A DNA stretch of 64,000 nucleotides, taken from positions 1-64,000 of the forward strand of contig JBCDIL010000007.1 in assembly GCA_038749025.1 (NCBI GenBank), in the 5' to 3' direction. Origin of the DNA: JBCAXA01 sp038749025. GTDB taxonomy: Bacteria > Pseudomonadota > Gammaproteobacteria > Steroidobacterales > Woeseiaceae. The notes under the pieces were generated by a model that worked only from the letters and a program-made list of their open reading frames with translations, was not told the DNA's origin and made no database searches. The position numbers and the translations under genes were made by a program. Positions 44,720 to 54,223 of the stretch are shown one piece after another; within the stretch, counting starts at the first letter, position 1, and each line of letters opens with the position of its first letter.

Positions 44720-45778
44720 TCAGTCGACGCTTTCTTGTCTAGCTCGCAACTGCAACAAATCTGCATCGCTGTCGTCGATTTCAATCGGATACGACAAAGC
44801 CAGCATCGCCAACATACGCTCGATGTTGTCGGTAGCAAACGAAGCGGTGATCGTTTGGTCCGCGAACTTCTCGGCGCTATCAGTCAGTACGATTGTGCGG
44901 CTCGAATAGCGATTCGCATCGGCGACCAATTCTCGTAATGTTCCGCCATCGTAAATGAGTTTGTTTGAACGCCACGCGCCAACATCGGCGGTTGGAATGG
45001 TTCTAACAGGTTGTAAGCCGGCCTCGAGCGTCGCCGCTATCTCTTGTCCTTGACCAAGGATTTCGCGCGATAGTAGGCCGGACGATGCAGTGTCAATAAG
45101 AAACGGATAAGCCACCTCTACTGAGCCTTCCGCGACAGCGACACGAAACACACCGCCGTTACTGCGCACCGCAAACTCGGTGCCTAACGCCGTTGCCGTC
45201 AAATCGCCCGATTTGACGGTGAATGGGCGGCTTGGATCTTCCGCCACATCGAAGTAGGCCGCACCCCCGGCCAATTCAACGACTCTCGCTTTAAGCGACA
45301 TCGTCGTGTCGATACGTGTTGCAGCGCCAAGGGTGGCAACAGTGCCGTCGTCCAATGTCAGTGTTTGCTGCTGCCCGACGCCGGTCTGATGATAAGCCAA
45401 TGTTGATACCGTCGCGCCACTGTCATCTTGGCCGACGCTTAACGCAAACACTGACGCGATGCCGATGGCAGCCAGAACAACGACCGCTGCAAGGCTCATC
45501 GGTATTCGCGCAAAAACGGTTTGAGTCGATGACGGTTGCGATACGGTGGCTGATGCGACCTGTGGTGGCAATAGATCCGGGTCGATGTCGGCTGCCACCA
45601 AGTGGTCCAGCGCCGACCAGACCGTCTGTGCCCGGTCAAACGCTTCCTCGTGCCGAAGATCGTTTTCAAGCCAACTCGTCAGTGCTTGCTGTTCGGCCAC
45701 ACTGAGCCCGCCATTCTGCACACGTTGACGCCATTCGTGCGCGACCTGACTGATGGATTCTGTGTGTGGATTGGTCAT
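44720..45778 (-). CDS. FecR-family anti-sigma factor (unit 3)
   Basis: Encodes 352 residues. It starts with ATGA overlapping the sigma stop. The DUF4880-like N-part ('HEWRQRVQNGGLSVAEQQALTSWLENDLRHEEAFDRA'), one helix (about 94-115, 'MSLAAVVVLAAIGIASVFAL'), a FecR domain ('GQQQTLTLDDGTVATLGAAT') and the C-terminal 'VADANRYSSRTIVLTDSAEK' segment are present. It regulates the ECF sigma encoded just upstream. Confidence 0.92.
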   Translation of the reverse strand: MTNPHTESISQVAHEWRQRVQNGGLSVAEQQALTSWLENDLRHEEAFDRAQTVWSALDHLVAADIDPDLLPPQVASATVSQPSSTQTVFARIPMSLAAVVVLAAIGIASVFALSVGQDDSGATVSTLAYHQTGVGQQQTLTLDDGTVATLGAATRIDTTMSLKARVVELAGGAAYFDVAEDPSRPFTVKSGDLTATALGTEFAVRSNGGVFRVAVAEGSVEVAYPFLIDTASSGLLSREILGQGQEIAATLEAGLQPVRTIPTADVGAWRSNKLIYDGGTLRELVADANRYSSRTIVLTDSAEKFADQTITASFATDNIERMLAMLALSYPIEIDDSDADLLQLRARQESVD

Positions 45779-46398
45779 TCGGTGCGTCGTAGTTTGTTTT
45801 TTTCCGCTAGGAATACATCGATTTGCTGCGCTGCTCGAGTGATGTGTTTTTGCGCCGGTGTACGCGTAATGTCAAGGCGTCGCGCCACCTCGGCGACGGA
45901 CAGTCCTTCAACCTTGTGCAGTAGAAAAGCGTGACGACGCTTCTCGGGCATCTGACGCAGCACGTCGTTGATCGATTGAAGCTGTTCCCTGACTTCTAAG
46001 ACCCTTTCAGGCGTTAAATCGTCTCCTCGCGACGGAAAATAAAGCTGCTCAACCTCATAATCGTAGCGCGCTCGCACGCCGTCACGCTTTAAGGCAGACA
46101 AGAACGCATTGCGGGCCGTGCGCCACAAGAACGCCGGCAAGTCCCGAATGTCAGAGCGGTCCTGACGTTCTACCAACTTCTGGAACGCCTGCTGCGCAAT
46201 GTCCTCGGGGTCAGGTGGCCCGGAACCGAAAGTTCTTCTCAACGCGCGAACCAGCGTCGCCGAATGATCGAGAAAAAGCGTCGCCATCTCGACGTTTGGC
46301 TCAACCTGCCGCGTTGACTCTGCGTTAAGCGTTTTGCGTGGGCTGGCTAGCGGATCGACGTCATTACGAGCATCGACGAACACCTGCGAGTCATCCAT
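45775..46398 (-). CDS. FecI-like ECF sigma factor (unit 3)
   Basis: Encodes 207 residues. An N-terminal tail of about 38 residues precedes region 2 ('LVRALRRTFGSGPPDPEDIAQQAFQKLVERQ'). Region 4 is 'VEGLSVAEVARRLDITRTPAQKHITRAAQQI'. It is closest by eye to the unit 2 sigma. The Fur-like site 46512-46528 lies about 115 bases upstream. Confidence 0.9.
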   Translation of the reverse strand: MDDSQVFVDARNDVDPLASPRKTLNAESTRQVEPNVEMATLFLDHSATLVRALRRTFGSGPPDPEDIAQQAFQKLVERQDRSDIRDLPAFLWRTARNAFLSALKRDGVRARYDYEVEQLYFPSRGDDLTPERVLEVREQLQSINDVLRQMPEKRRHAFLLHKVEGLSVAEVARRLDITRTPAQKHITRAAQQIDVFLAEKNKLRRTE

Positions 46399-46841
46399 TC
46401 AGGCATCGCTCGTACGAGCCTATGAAAATCGAGCGATAAAATCGTGGTTCTGCTCGGGGTCTCATGTAGCAAGCAGGCTCTTTGCGGTGGAGTAGAGCCC
46501 TCATAATCTAATTGAGACTCATTCGCAAAAACTACATGAGAAGTGGAGTATGAAGCAAGCAGAGTTTGGAAGCGTCGAGTTTGGCGGTTGAGCACGACTT
46601 ACGCGGGTGTTCGCCGACGGAATAGCGTGGAATTACAGTTAAATTGGGCGGATCGACACAATTGCTGCGGTCACCGAACTGCGAACGCCGGCAATTGCTA
46701 ACTGCCAAACCCTCATTTCAACCGTACCAATGCGATGCCGCCTTCCGTTAGTGACCAGATACGGTGATCGTAACGCTTCGCTACCTAGCGACAATGACGC
46801 TTCGTGACACGAATCCCTGGCTGACCGGCGGCCTACGTTCC
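46399..46841. other. Intergenic region carrying the unit 3 promoter area
   Basis: About 440 bases. Apart from the Fur-like site, nothing gene-like is seen; the 82-codon minus frame here would run through the operator. Confidence 0.5.
46512..46528. promoter_or_regulatory. Fur-box-like site before the unit 3 sigma gene
   Basis: TTGAGACTCATTCGCAA is an imperfect palindrome whose 13-base core gactcattcgcaa (46516-46528) is identical to 17663-17675. Confidence 0.55.
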
Positions 46842-47768
46842 CTAAGCAGCGCCTTGCTTCGACTGTCCGACAGACACGATCTTAGTGGAATGACCGAACC
46901 AGCCCGCAACGGTTGATTTCTTGCGTCGGCTAATTGGCACGCGAAGATCGTTCTTGAGTAAGCAATACCACTGTTGACCGTCTTTCACGATCTTAACAAT
47001 GGCACGCCGTGCCACCCAGTGGGCCCGGTGTACACGCATGCCCTCCTCGCCCATCGCATCGGCCGCTTGTTGCAGCGACCCCAGAATCATGCAGTGCCCG
47101 AGCTCGGTGTGCACGTGCAGATAATGCAGGTCCGATGAGATGGCAAGTACGTTTGTCCCGAGCGATTCCGGTATTTCGCTGAGGAACACGTTACGGGCGT
47201 CCACGGCGAATTGCCCGGCTTCGTCCTTTTCAAGGTCGACCGGCCCGTCGTGGTGACCGTCACCGCCTGGGTCTTCCGGCTCGTTTAATGTCGGCTTCGA
47301 AGTCAGGAACGGCAGGTTGATCGTCATCCACACCGCCAGCACTTGCGGCGCAACCTCAACGAATCCGGCAACGATACCCTGCCACACTCCCTGCTTCTCG
47401 AAGCGGTCCAACCAATCACCGTCATCGGCGAATTCCCAGGACTCCGGTTGGACCAGCTCAATCAGGAAACTGAACGGTGCCATCAGGGCCGCCCCGGCGA
47501 GGCCGGAGACTAGCAGCGCCAACCACGGCGGTAGCCTGTGTACGACTCTTGGCATCACGAACCAACTGGCCGCATACAGTGCAACCAGTGCCAGCCCAAT
47601 ATGGGTAACCCAAAACGCTATGCGATCCAGAAAGCCCAACCCTTGGCTCGCCTCAGGCTCCATGATCACGAAAATCGCCACGAGCGCCGTACCCACCAAC
47701 ACGAGCGACCGGCCCAGCGGCCAGAGCCCAAAAATTGTGCCGTTGCTGACGCCGTTGATGGGGTTCAC
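46842..47768 (-). CDS. Membrane-anchored LytTR-type transcription regulator
   Basis: Encodes 308 residues from a GTG at 47768 with GAGGG eight bases upstream. Four hydrophobic segments occupy the first 170 residues ('LGRSLVLVGTALVAIFVIM', 'FWVTHIGLALVALYAASWFV', 'WLALLVSGLAGAALMAPFSF', 'IVAGFVEVAPQVLAVWMTI'). The C-terminal LytTR DNA-binding domain is at about 205-295 ('LAISSDLHYLHVHTELGHCM', 'MRVHRAHWVARRAIVKIVKD'). There is no receiver domain. It lies 31 bases after the TonB-receptor gene, so it probably controls that receptor. Confidence 0.9.
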   Translation of the reverse strand: MNPINGVSNGTIFGLWPLGRSLVLVGTALVAIFVIMEPEASQGLGFLDRIAFWVTHIGLALVALYAASWFVMPRVVHRLPPWLALLVSGLAGAALMAPFSFLIELVQPESWEFADDGDWLDRFEKQGVWQGIVAGFVEVAPQVLAVWMTINLPFLTSKPTLNEPEDPGGDGHHDGPVDLEKDEAGQFAVDARNVFLSEIPESLGTNVLAISSDLHYLHVHTELGHCMILGSLQQAADAMGEEGMRVHRAHWVARRAIVKIVKDGQQWYCLLKNDLRVPISRRKKSTVAGWFGHSTKIVSVGQSKQGAA

Positions 47769-47799
47769 GGCATTCGCCCTCGCAGGATCGCGTTCTTAG

Positions 47800-50220
47800 T
47801 CACCAAGCGTACTCTACAATCAAGCCGATGAGTGGCAGTGAGTCACCATCGTCGCTCGCTTCTTCACCCGTCAATAAGTTCAGCTCCGGCTGCTCGCCCG
47901 ACGGGCCACCGTAGGTGTTTAGGACATCAAGAAATAGGACCAATTCGACCGGGCCCAGCGACCTTCGGTAATCAACACGCACATCGAGCGAGTGGAAAGC
48001 GTCGGATCGCGCTACGTTCGTCGCTGTGATCTGTCTGGAAAAACGTCGTGGTAGGTTGGGCGCGAGCACGTCCTCGTTAACGATGTAGCTGTCGATCGGC
48101 AGACCTGAACCATAGCGCCAGCGCGCTGCCACCTGCCAGCGCTCGTTGATTTCCCAGCGGCCGCCCATCGAGACGAAGTGCTCGCGGTTGAAGTCCCAGT
48201 CGTAGTCACCAAGGCCATCATTATCATTGACTTGAAAACGGTTCCACGAATACACGAAGTCGGCTGACCAGCCGCGATCGAAGCGACGGTTTACCACGAA
48301 ATCGACACCGGTATTGGTGCCCTCCCCGGCGTTGGAAATACGGCCGTTGGTTCGACTGTCTGGCACGAGCAGGTTGTCAAGCTGCTGGTAGTAAGCCTCG
48401 ACCATGACACTCAGGTTGTCGCGCCACTGGTAGTTGATTCCGAGTCCGAGGTGGGCGAGTTCCTCGCTCTTTAGACTAAAGTTCTCGGGGTCGGAGGCCC
48501 GCACCAAGTTCGTCGGTGCTTGGTAGAAAATACCGGCGCTCGCCGACATCCTTAATCGCGGTGACAACGTGTAGTTGAAGGCGAGACGAGGCGACACGAG
48601 ACTCTCGTCCCCAAAACCGTTGTGGTCGTAGCGAAAACCGGTACGCAGCGACGCCGCTCCCCAGTCGAAGACCTGCTCGCCATAGACCGCGTAGTTGGTT
48701 TCACTCGCGCTGTAAACGGAATTGATCTGGTCGGGTTGCAGCACAATGAAGTCAGCACCGGCTGGGCGCGGATCGTCCGATTCGAAGACGTAGCGAATCC
48801 AGTCTTCGCGAAGCTCGGTCGAGAAGTCGAGTTCATTGCTCGTCAGGCGTAACCCAGCCGTGAACACGCCGAGGCTGTTGCCGATTGACAAGTCGCTACG
48901 CCAACCGATTTCAGACTCCTTTTCGCGCACCGTGAGCAGTCGCTCACGCACCGGCACCTGTTCCGCTGGCGACCCGGGTGGCACGAGATCCGGAAAAGCC
49001 TCGCCCTCCGATGAGCTTTTGTCGCTAGAGCGGAAATAGACGCGGTTAGTCCAAGTACCATCGTCGCCGAAAAGATGCGTCCAGGTACCACCGAACAAGG
49101 CAAGATCCTGATCGACGTCAAGCACCGAGACATCCTCGATACCTTCCTCCTCATCCGCCCCCGCAAGCACATTAGCAACATCGCGTGTGTAGGTCTCGGG
49201 CGCATAGATCGCGAGGAACTCGAACTCATCGTTGTCGCCGATATCGGTGTGTGTCTTGAAAATAATATCGGTCATGACCGGTGAGCCGATGTCATCCTCG
49301 CCGATGGTCTCGAACAGTTGCCCAAAGTCGAAGCGTCGCGCCTGCACGAACATCGTCGTATCGTCATCGATGCCGCTCGGGCCCTCGTACAGAAACTCAA
49401 GGCCGGCAAGGTCTACGCGCATACTGCCAACCGGGCTCGGCGCACCGTCGACAAGATCGAGTTGCAACAAAGACGCTCGGCGTCCGCCAAACTCGGCGCT
49501 CCAACCGCCGGGCGAGAACTCGGCGCCGGCGACCGAGTTCGGCGCGAAAATCGAGTAACGGCCGCCGTTGACGATATCTTCCTCCTCGCCCAGCGTCTGT
49601 TCGAAATGCACCACCTGCTGGAACGGGAAGCCATCGACGAAGATGAGGTTGTTCTTCGGTCCATGGCCACGTACCGAAAAATTGGCGAACGCACCGCGTG
49701 ATGCCAGTCCTGGCAAGCCGCTCAGGGCGCGCATAACATCGCTACCACTGCCCGCCGCATTGCGCAGAGCATCGCGGTTGAGAAAGGTGTTGGAAACCGG
49801 GCCGAACGGGGTTGCTTTGCGCGCCTCGGCGACAACTACAACCTCGTCGATCTCTTCCGTCGTTGTGGGTACTGGCTGCATCTCGAATCGAAGCTGGCCT
49901 GTCCGTCGGGTGAGGATGCGTACCCGGGGCTCGGTCGCAGTGACGTAGCCTTCTGCTTGCGCACTGACCGTGAAGAACCCAGCGGCAAGGTCGCTTATCG
50001 TCAAGGTGCCGTTTGTCGTCGTCTCGGACCGCACCTTCCCGTCGCGGTTCTCGGCCAACACAGTCACGCTCGCTAAGGGCCGAAGGGTCACGGCATCGAC
50101 GATCTCAACGGCGATGGCACCAGTATCGGCGAGAGCCGGCGCGGACATGAGGCCAAGCAACAAGGATGACGGTATCCGGAAAAAGATGGGCAGCGCGCGA
50201 GCCAGCATGGATGACCTCAT
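47800..50220 (-). CDS. TonB-dependent receptor with carboxypeptidase-regulatory-like N-domain
   Basis: Encodes 806 residues. The signal peptide ends near APALAD. A beta-sandwich domain of the CarboxypepD_reg type follows (about 33-115, 'AIAVEIVDAVTLRPLASVTV'). A TonB-box-like DEVVVVAEA precedes the plug ('NFSVRGHGPKNNLIFVDGFP', 'FAPNSVAGAEFSPGGWSAEF') and a barrel ending in VEYAW. There is no STN domain, so it is not a FecR-signalling receptor. It forms an apparent operon with the LytTR gene. The ligand is unknown; such receptors are often used for organic nutrients rather than iron. Confidence 0.88.
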   Translation of the reverse strand: MRSSMLARALPIFFRIPSSLLLGLMSAPALADTGAIAVEIVDAVTLRPLASVTVLAENRDGKVRSETTTNGTLTISDLAAGFFTVSAQAEGYVTATEPRVRILTRRTGQLRFEMQPVPTTTEEIDEVVVVAEARKATPFGPVSNTFLNRDALRNAAGSGSDVMRALSGLPGLASRGAFANFSVRGHGPKNNLIFVDGFPFQQVVHFEQTLGEEEDIVNGGRYSIFAPNSVAGAEFSPGGWSAEFGGRRASLLQLDLVDGAPSPVGSMRVDLAGLEFLYEGPSGIDDDTTMFVQARRFDFGQLFETIGEDDIGSPVMTDIIFKTHTDIGDNDEFEFLAIYAPETYTRDVANVLAGADEEEGIEDVSVLDVDQDLALFGGTWTHLFGDDGTWTNRVYFRSSDKSSSEGEAFPDLVPPGSPAEQVPVRERLLTVREKESEIGWRSDLSIGNSLGVFTAGLRLTSNELDFSTELREDWIRYVFESDDPRPAGADFIVLQPDQINSVYSASETNYAVYGEQVFDWGAASLRTGFRYDHNGFGDESLVSPRLAFNYTLSPRLRMSASAGIFYQAPTNLVRASDPENFSLKSEELAHLGLGINYQWRDNLSVMVEAYYQQLDNLLVPDSRTNGRISNAGEGTNTGVDFVVNRRFDRGWSADFVYSWNRFQVNDNDGLGDYDWDFNREHFVSMGGRWEINERWQVAARWRYGSGLPIDSYIVNEDVLAPNLPRRFSRQITATNVARSDAFHSLDVRVDYRRSLGPVELVLFLDVLNTYGGPSGEQPELNLLTGEEASDDGDSLPLIGLIVEYAW

Positions 50221-50389
50221 CGACAGGTAGTATCAAGATCGAGGCTAGCGCGGCCAACGCGGAGCGTGAAGCCAGAGTTAAACCAACGGCGCGTAAACTT
50301 CACTAGCGGTCACCGCCGCTTATGGCAAACGGGCCGTGCTCTGGCCGGTTGCCTCCGGATCACACCTTTTGAAAAGGGGACCCACGTAC

Positions 50390-51142
50390 TTATGAAGTGT
50401 AAATCCCGTAGATACCCACCGAATTCCAGACTCCGTGAACGATGATTAGCGGCCAGAGGTTGCGACCACTGACAACGTAGCCGAGACCGAATACGCAGGC
50501 CGAAACAAACGCGAACACGAAACCGAACGGGCCTTGGTACAGGTGCAAAAGCCCAAAAAGCACCGCTTGGGCGATAACGCCAACCGCGACAGCGAGCCAC
50601 CCTTCGCCGGCCAGACGCGACAACTTATTGAGCAAGAAACCGCGAAACAGCAATTCTTCGCACCACGCGCCAACCACCCAGCTGACAGCGAGCCAACCAA
50701 CCAGCGCGACCCCATTGCCCCGTATGTAACCAAAAATACTCGGCCCGCCGGTGAACTGGAGCCACTCGGCAATCGCTGGAACGGCGAACCGGTTGACAGC
50801 GAATACAGCGATGTACAAGCCGACAGCCGTCAATACCAAGTGCAGTGGACCATGCGGTTTCGCCAACCCGTAGTCGGCCCAACGTTCAGAGGCCAACCAC
50901 AGCACCAACCATGCCATCGAGAACCCCGCAATGGGCCGTAGAATCATCGGGGCGTAGTCCGGGATACCGAGCCAAGGATAGAGCGCAAATCGACTCAGGA
51001 GCCACGCCCCGGTAATGGCGACGACGACGGCAATCACCTGAACGACAACGGTTTGTCGGTTAATGGCGTTCAACTTCACCCTAGCAATCGGTGTCCAATG
51101 TAAACTAACGATACGGGCACGTTGGCTAGTTTGTCGAAACAC
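50390..51142 (-). CDS. CPBP-family intramembrane metalloprotease
   Basis: Encodes up to 250 residues; an in-frame GTG at 51079 would remove 21 doubtful residues. It is a multi-helix membrane protein with the CPBP (Abi/CAAX-like) motifs EELLFRGF (EExxxR), 'FGLLHLYQG' (FxxxH) and 'HGVWNSVG' (HxxxN). The family processes prenylated or membrane-bound peptides and includes bacteriocin-immunity proteins; no peptide gene is visible nearby. Confidence 0.88.
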   Translation of the reverse strand: MFRQTSQRARIVSLHWTPIARVKLNAINRQTVVVQVIAVVVAITGAWLLSRFALYPWLGIPDYAPMILRPIAGFSMAWLVLWLASERWADYGLAKPHGPLHLVLTAVGLYIAVFAVNRFAVPAIAEWLQFTGGPSIFGYIRGNGVALVGWLAVSWVVGAWCEELLFRGFLLNKLSRLAGEGWLAVAVGVIAQAVLFGLLHLYQGPFGFVFAFVSACVFGLGYVVSGRNLWPLIIVHGVWNSVGIYGIYTS

Positions 51143-51392
51143 CGACGCCCATAGTCGATCTGGCGCTTAAACTCCATGGTTCCCGCAATGCCGCGACTGT
51201 ACAGTCAGATTCGCTTATCGGAAAAACACGGCCACCACAGTATTGCTAGCTCAGCCAGTACCGCTCGCGCCACTAGGCCGCGGCTAGTCGGTGCGCCCGC
51301 CGCCCTGGTTGCCGCGTCATCCACCTTGCTGAAGCTCGGCATGTGCCGTTCTCCGGTTCTTAACAAAGATATCTCAATGGTGGCTTGAGCCT

Positions 51393-52949
51393 GTGACACT
51401 CGCTTTCGGAACGCGCCAACCCTGCGATAACCTCGTTCAAGACTTGGATCGGACGGCGTGCGATAAGAGCCAAAAACGCTGGGTTCTTTGCATTTCCGTA
51501 CTTGGCTCCAGTCTTGCGTTTATCGAAGGCTCAATCGTCAACCTTGCACTTCCGGCACTGCAGCAAGATCTGGAACTCGGCGCGCTCAGTTTGCAATGGG
51601 TTGTCACGGCCTACCTTCTAGCGCTCTCTTCGCTGATCCTGATTGGCGGTGCGGCGGGTGATCGATTCGGTCTAAAGCCCGTCTTTTTGTTCGGTCTCGG
51701 TCTGTTCGGCCTCGCCTCGGCGCTTTGCGCTATGGCCACGGATCCGACCCATCTTATTGCCGCTCGAACAATTCAAGGTGCCGGTGCCGCCTTTCTTGTT
51801 CCGACCAGTCTCGCTCTGATCAGCGTGTACTTTGAACCGGCGGAGCGCGCCCAAGCGATCGGTGTGTGGGCCGGGGCATCGGCGCTGACGACGGCTGCGG
51901 CGCCGCTACTCGGTGGGTTACTGGTCGACGCATTCGGCTGGCAAGCGGTGTTTTGGCTAATTGCGCCGTTCGCCGCAACGGCCTGTATGCTCGGCGGATG
52001 GCGGATTCCGTCGCGCCCGATTACACGCCTTGGCGGATCGCTTGATTGGCTAGGAGCGGCGTTGCTAGCGCCGTCCTTTGCGCTACTAACCTATGGCTTT
52101 GCGGCGGAAGGAACCGGCACCATTCACGGGGGCTATATCGGCTTCGGGTTGACGCTGCTCGCGCTGTTCGCCTTTCACGAACATCGGTCTTCGTCGCCGA
52201 TGATGCCGTTGACTCTCTTTAAGTCGAGGATCTTTCGGGGCGCTAACCTAGTGACGCTGTTGCTCTATTTCTCAATCGGCGGTGCGTTTTATTTCATCCC
52301 ATTCAATCTTATTCAGGTGCAAGGCTACTCAGCGCTCCAAGCTGGCGCTGCCTTTTTGCCGATGACCTTACTGATTGGATTCGGCTCAAGTCCTATGGCC
52401 AAACTGGCCACGCAGATGACGCCCCGCACCCTACTGACAGCGGGCGCAGCACTCACGTGCGGGGGGTTGGTTTTGCTGGCGTTCCCGAGTAGCGAAACGA
52501 CTTACCTCAGACATTGGCTGCCCGGTATCACGATCGTCGGTGTCGGCATGACGCTTAGCGTCTCGCCCCTAACGACTGTGGTGATGACGTCCGTCGACGA
52601 GCAGCAGTCCGGGACGGCCTCGGGCATCAATAACACCGCCGCACGCATGGCGGGCATGTTGGCGACCGCGGCATTAACCGCCGTCGCGGTTACATTGTTT
52701 TCAGCGAGTCTTGATGAAGCGCTCGCGGGCCTTGCAACGGATCCAGATACACGAACCCGACTCATGGCAAGCGCAGCAGAACTGGCGGAGTTGTCAGTAC
52801 CGCCTGACTTTGCGAGTGGCTCCGCAATTGCTGCGGCAATCGATCAGAGCTACCTGTACGCCTATCGAATCGTTGTTCTGATCTGTGCGGCCGCCGCTGC
52901 GGGTGCGGCCGCGGCTGCGTGGGTATCGCTGCCAACCGCGAAACGCTAG
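51393..52949 (+). CDS. MFS drug exporter, DHA2 (EmrB/QacA) type
   Basis: Encodes 518 residues from a GTG at 51393. About 14 helices are expected. Motifs: 'SLAFIEGSIVNLALPALQQDL' in helix 1 (the motif D1 region, with Glu in place of the usual Asp), 'GGAAGDRFGLKPVF' (motif A), 'RTIQGAGAAFLVPTSLALI' (motif B) and 'GVWAGASALTTAAAPLLGGLL' (motif C of antiporters). It should exchange protons for a drug or metabolite. No membrane-fusion partner or regulator lies next to it. Confidence 0.9.
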   Translation: MTLAFGTRQPCDNLVQDLDRTACDKSQKRWVLCISVLGSSLAFIEGSIVNLALPALQQDLELGALSLQWVVTAYLLALSSLILIGGAAGDRFGLKPVFLFGLGLFGLASALCAMATDPTHLIAARTIQGAGAAFLVPTSLALISVYFEPAERAQAIGVWAGASALTTAAAPLLGGLLVDAFGWQAVFWLIAPFAATACMLGGWRIPSRPITRLGGSLDWLGAALLAPSFALLTYGFAAEGTGTIHGGYIGFGLTLLALFAFHEHRSSSPMMPLTLFKSRIFRGANLVTLLLYFSIGGAFYFIPFNLIQVQGYSALQAGAAFLPMTLLIGFGSSPMAKLATQMTPRTLLTAGAALTCGGLVLLAFPSSETTYLRHWLPGITIVGVGMTLSVSPLTTVVMTSVDEQQSGTASGINNTAARMAGMLATAALTAVAVTLFSASLDEALAGLATDPDTRTRLMASAAELAELSVPPDFASGSAIAAAIDQSYLYAYRIVVLICAAAAAGAAAAAWVSLPTAKR

Positions 52950-53142
52950 AAGATCAGTCTGTTCGACTGTCGGCCCGCCGGCATCACGATCTACAGATTA
53001 CAACAGGAAATTGAGCGTTTATTGTCCGCAGTCAGGCTCCCGTCGGTTCGCATGAACTTACGCGAGCGCATCCCTCATTCAGTGCTATTCCACGGAGACG
53101 CTTATCTAGCACTGTGTGCACTACCTCGGTGCCGTACATCGT

Positions 53143-53895
53143 CTATGCGGCGCGCGGACGAAAGACGCTGGGCAAAACGCCCCACACTATGAGGCAGATG
53201 TAGTAAGCCCGAACGGGTACCAATCCGTGGACAACGGAGGCAAACAAACCGGCGAATAGAATGACGTGCGCTAGAAAGCCCCACAGAATTGCCAGCGCAA
53301 GCGTCCTCGTCGTGGCTGCGCCCGACCGATGCGCCGCTGCGAAAACAACAACGCTAAGTGGCAGGAACAACACCACCGACGTGACAAGACCAGAGTTATA
53401 GCTGGTCGTAACAAGCGCATTACCGACATGCGCGATCGCGTTCACGAGCATGATGCCCGCCATCGCAAGGGTCGGAAACACGCGTCGCGGTGCCGTCAGA
53501 ATGGCCAGGAAGCCGGCCGTCCAGACCATCCCGGCGTTAACGTAGAAAATTCCGCTTCGATCCAATACCCCGTACTTGTCTTCACCGAACAACCCGGCGA
53601 TCAATCCGTTTAGGTAGTCGTACAAGGGGTACTCACGACCCAGGAAATCCACCCAATGCTCCTCGACCTGGTGTCCCAGGTAGGCGGCCGTCAGCAAACA
53701 GGCCATCAAGCCAATATCTACCGACCATGGAGACGACGCGGCAGCTCTGCCTTTGAATCCGAAAAACACCACGATCGGAGCGACAAAGGCGCCGACCTTC
53801 ATCCAATGGTCGACCATAAACACCTGTTGGCCGAGCGGTAACCACGCGAGACCAAAGAAAACAAACAGACTTACGGTGGCAAACAGTGAGTTCAT
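53143..53895 (-). CDS. HXXEE-domain membrane protein
   Basis: Encodes 250 residues and about seven helices. The name-giving motif is present as 'AYLGHQVEEHWVDF' (H-Q-V-E-E), with a second conserved His in 'NAIAHVGNAL'. The family's function is unknown; the His/Glu residues in membrane helices suggest metal binding or an enzyme activity. Confidence 0.85.
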   Translation of the reverse strand: MNSLFATVSLFVFFGLAWLPLGQQVFMVDHWMKVGAFVAPIVVFFGFKGRAAASSPWSVDIGLMACLLTAAYLGHQVEEHWVDFLGREYPLYDYLNGLIAGLFGEDKYGVLDRSGIFYVNAGMVWTAGFLAILTAPRRVFPTLAMAGIMLVNAIAHVGNALVTTSYNSGLVTSVVLFLPLSVVVFAAAHRSGAATTRTLALAILWGFLAHVILFAGLFASVVHGLVPVRAYYICLIVWGVLPSVFRPRAA

Positions 53896-54223
53896 CGTCG
53901 CAGGGCGCCTTTGACGGGTCGTTCATCCAATTACGGGTAAACAATAAAGCATTGGGCCGGCGAGTCCTCCACTATTTGCGCACAGCCGATGATGGCTCGG
54001 TGTGTGAGTCGCCGTGCCGATGCGTGTTGAATAGGGCGGGGCTTATTTGTTGAGCGACTAGCAGCGCCGCTCTTGTATAACTTTACGAATACACAGCTCT
54101 CTCCTCGTTACTCCCGGTAACAATAAGACAAGCTGAGTGCCACTGGTTCTTCCTATTCCGATCGGAACTGACGCACCGACCTGCGCGGTTCGTGCGATAA
54201 CCGGGCAGATGTTCCTGGCGATC
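53896..54223. other. Intergenic region, no gene seen
   Basis: About 330 bases. It may include decayed sequence from the lost 3' half of the sigma-factor pseudogene, but no region 4-like residues could be traced. Confidence 0.45.
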
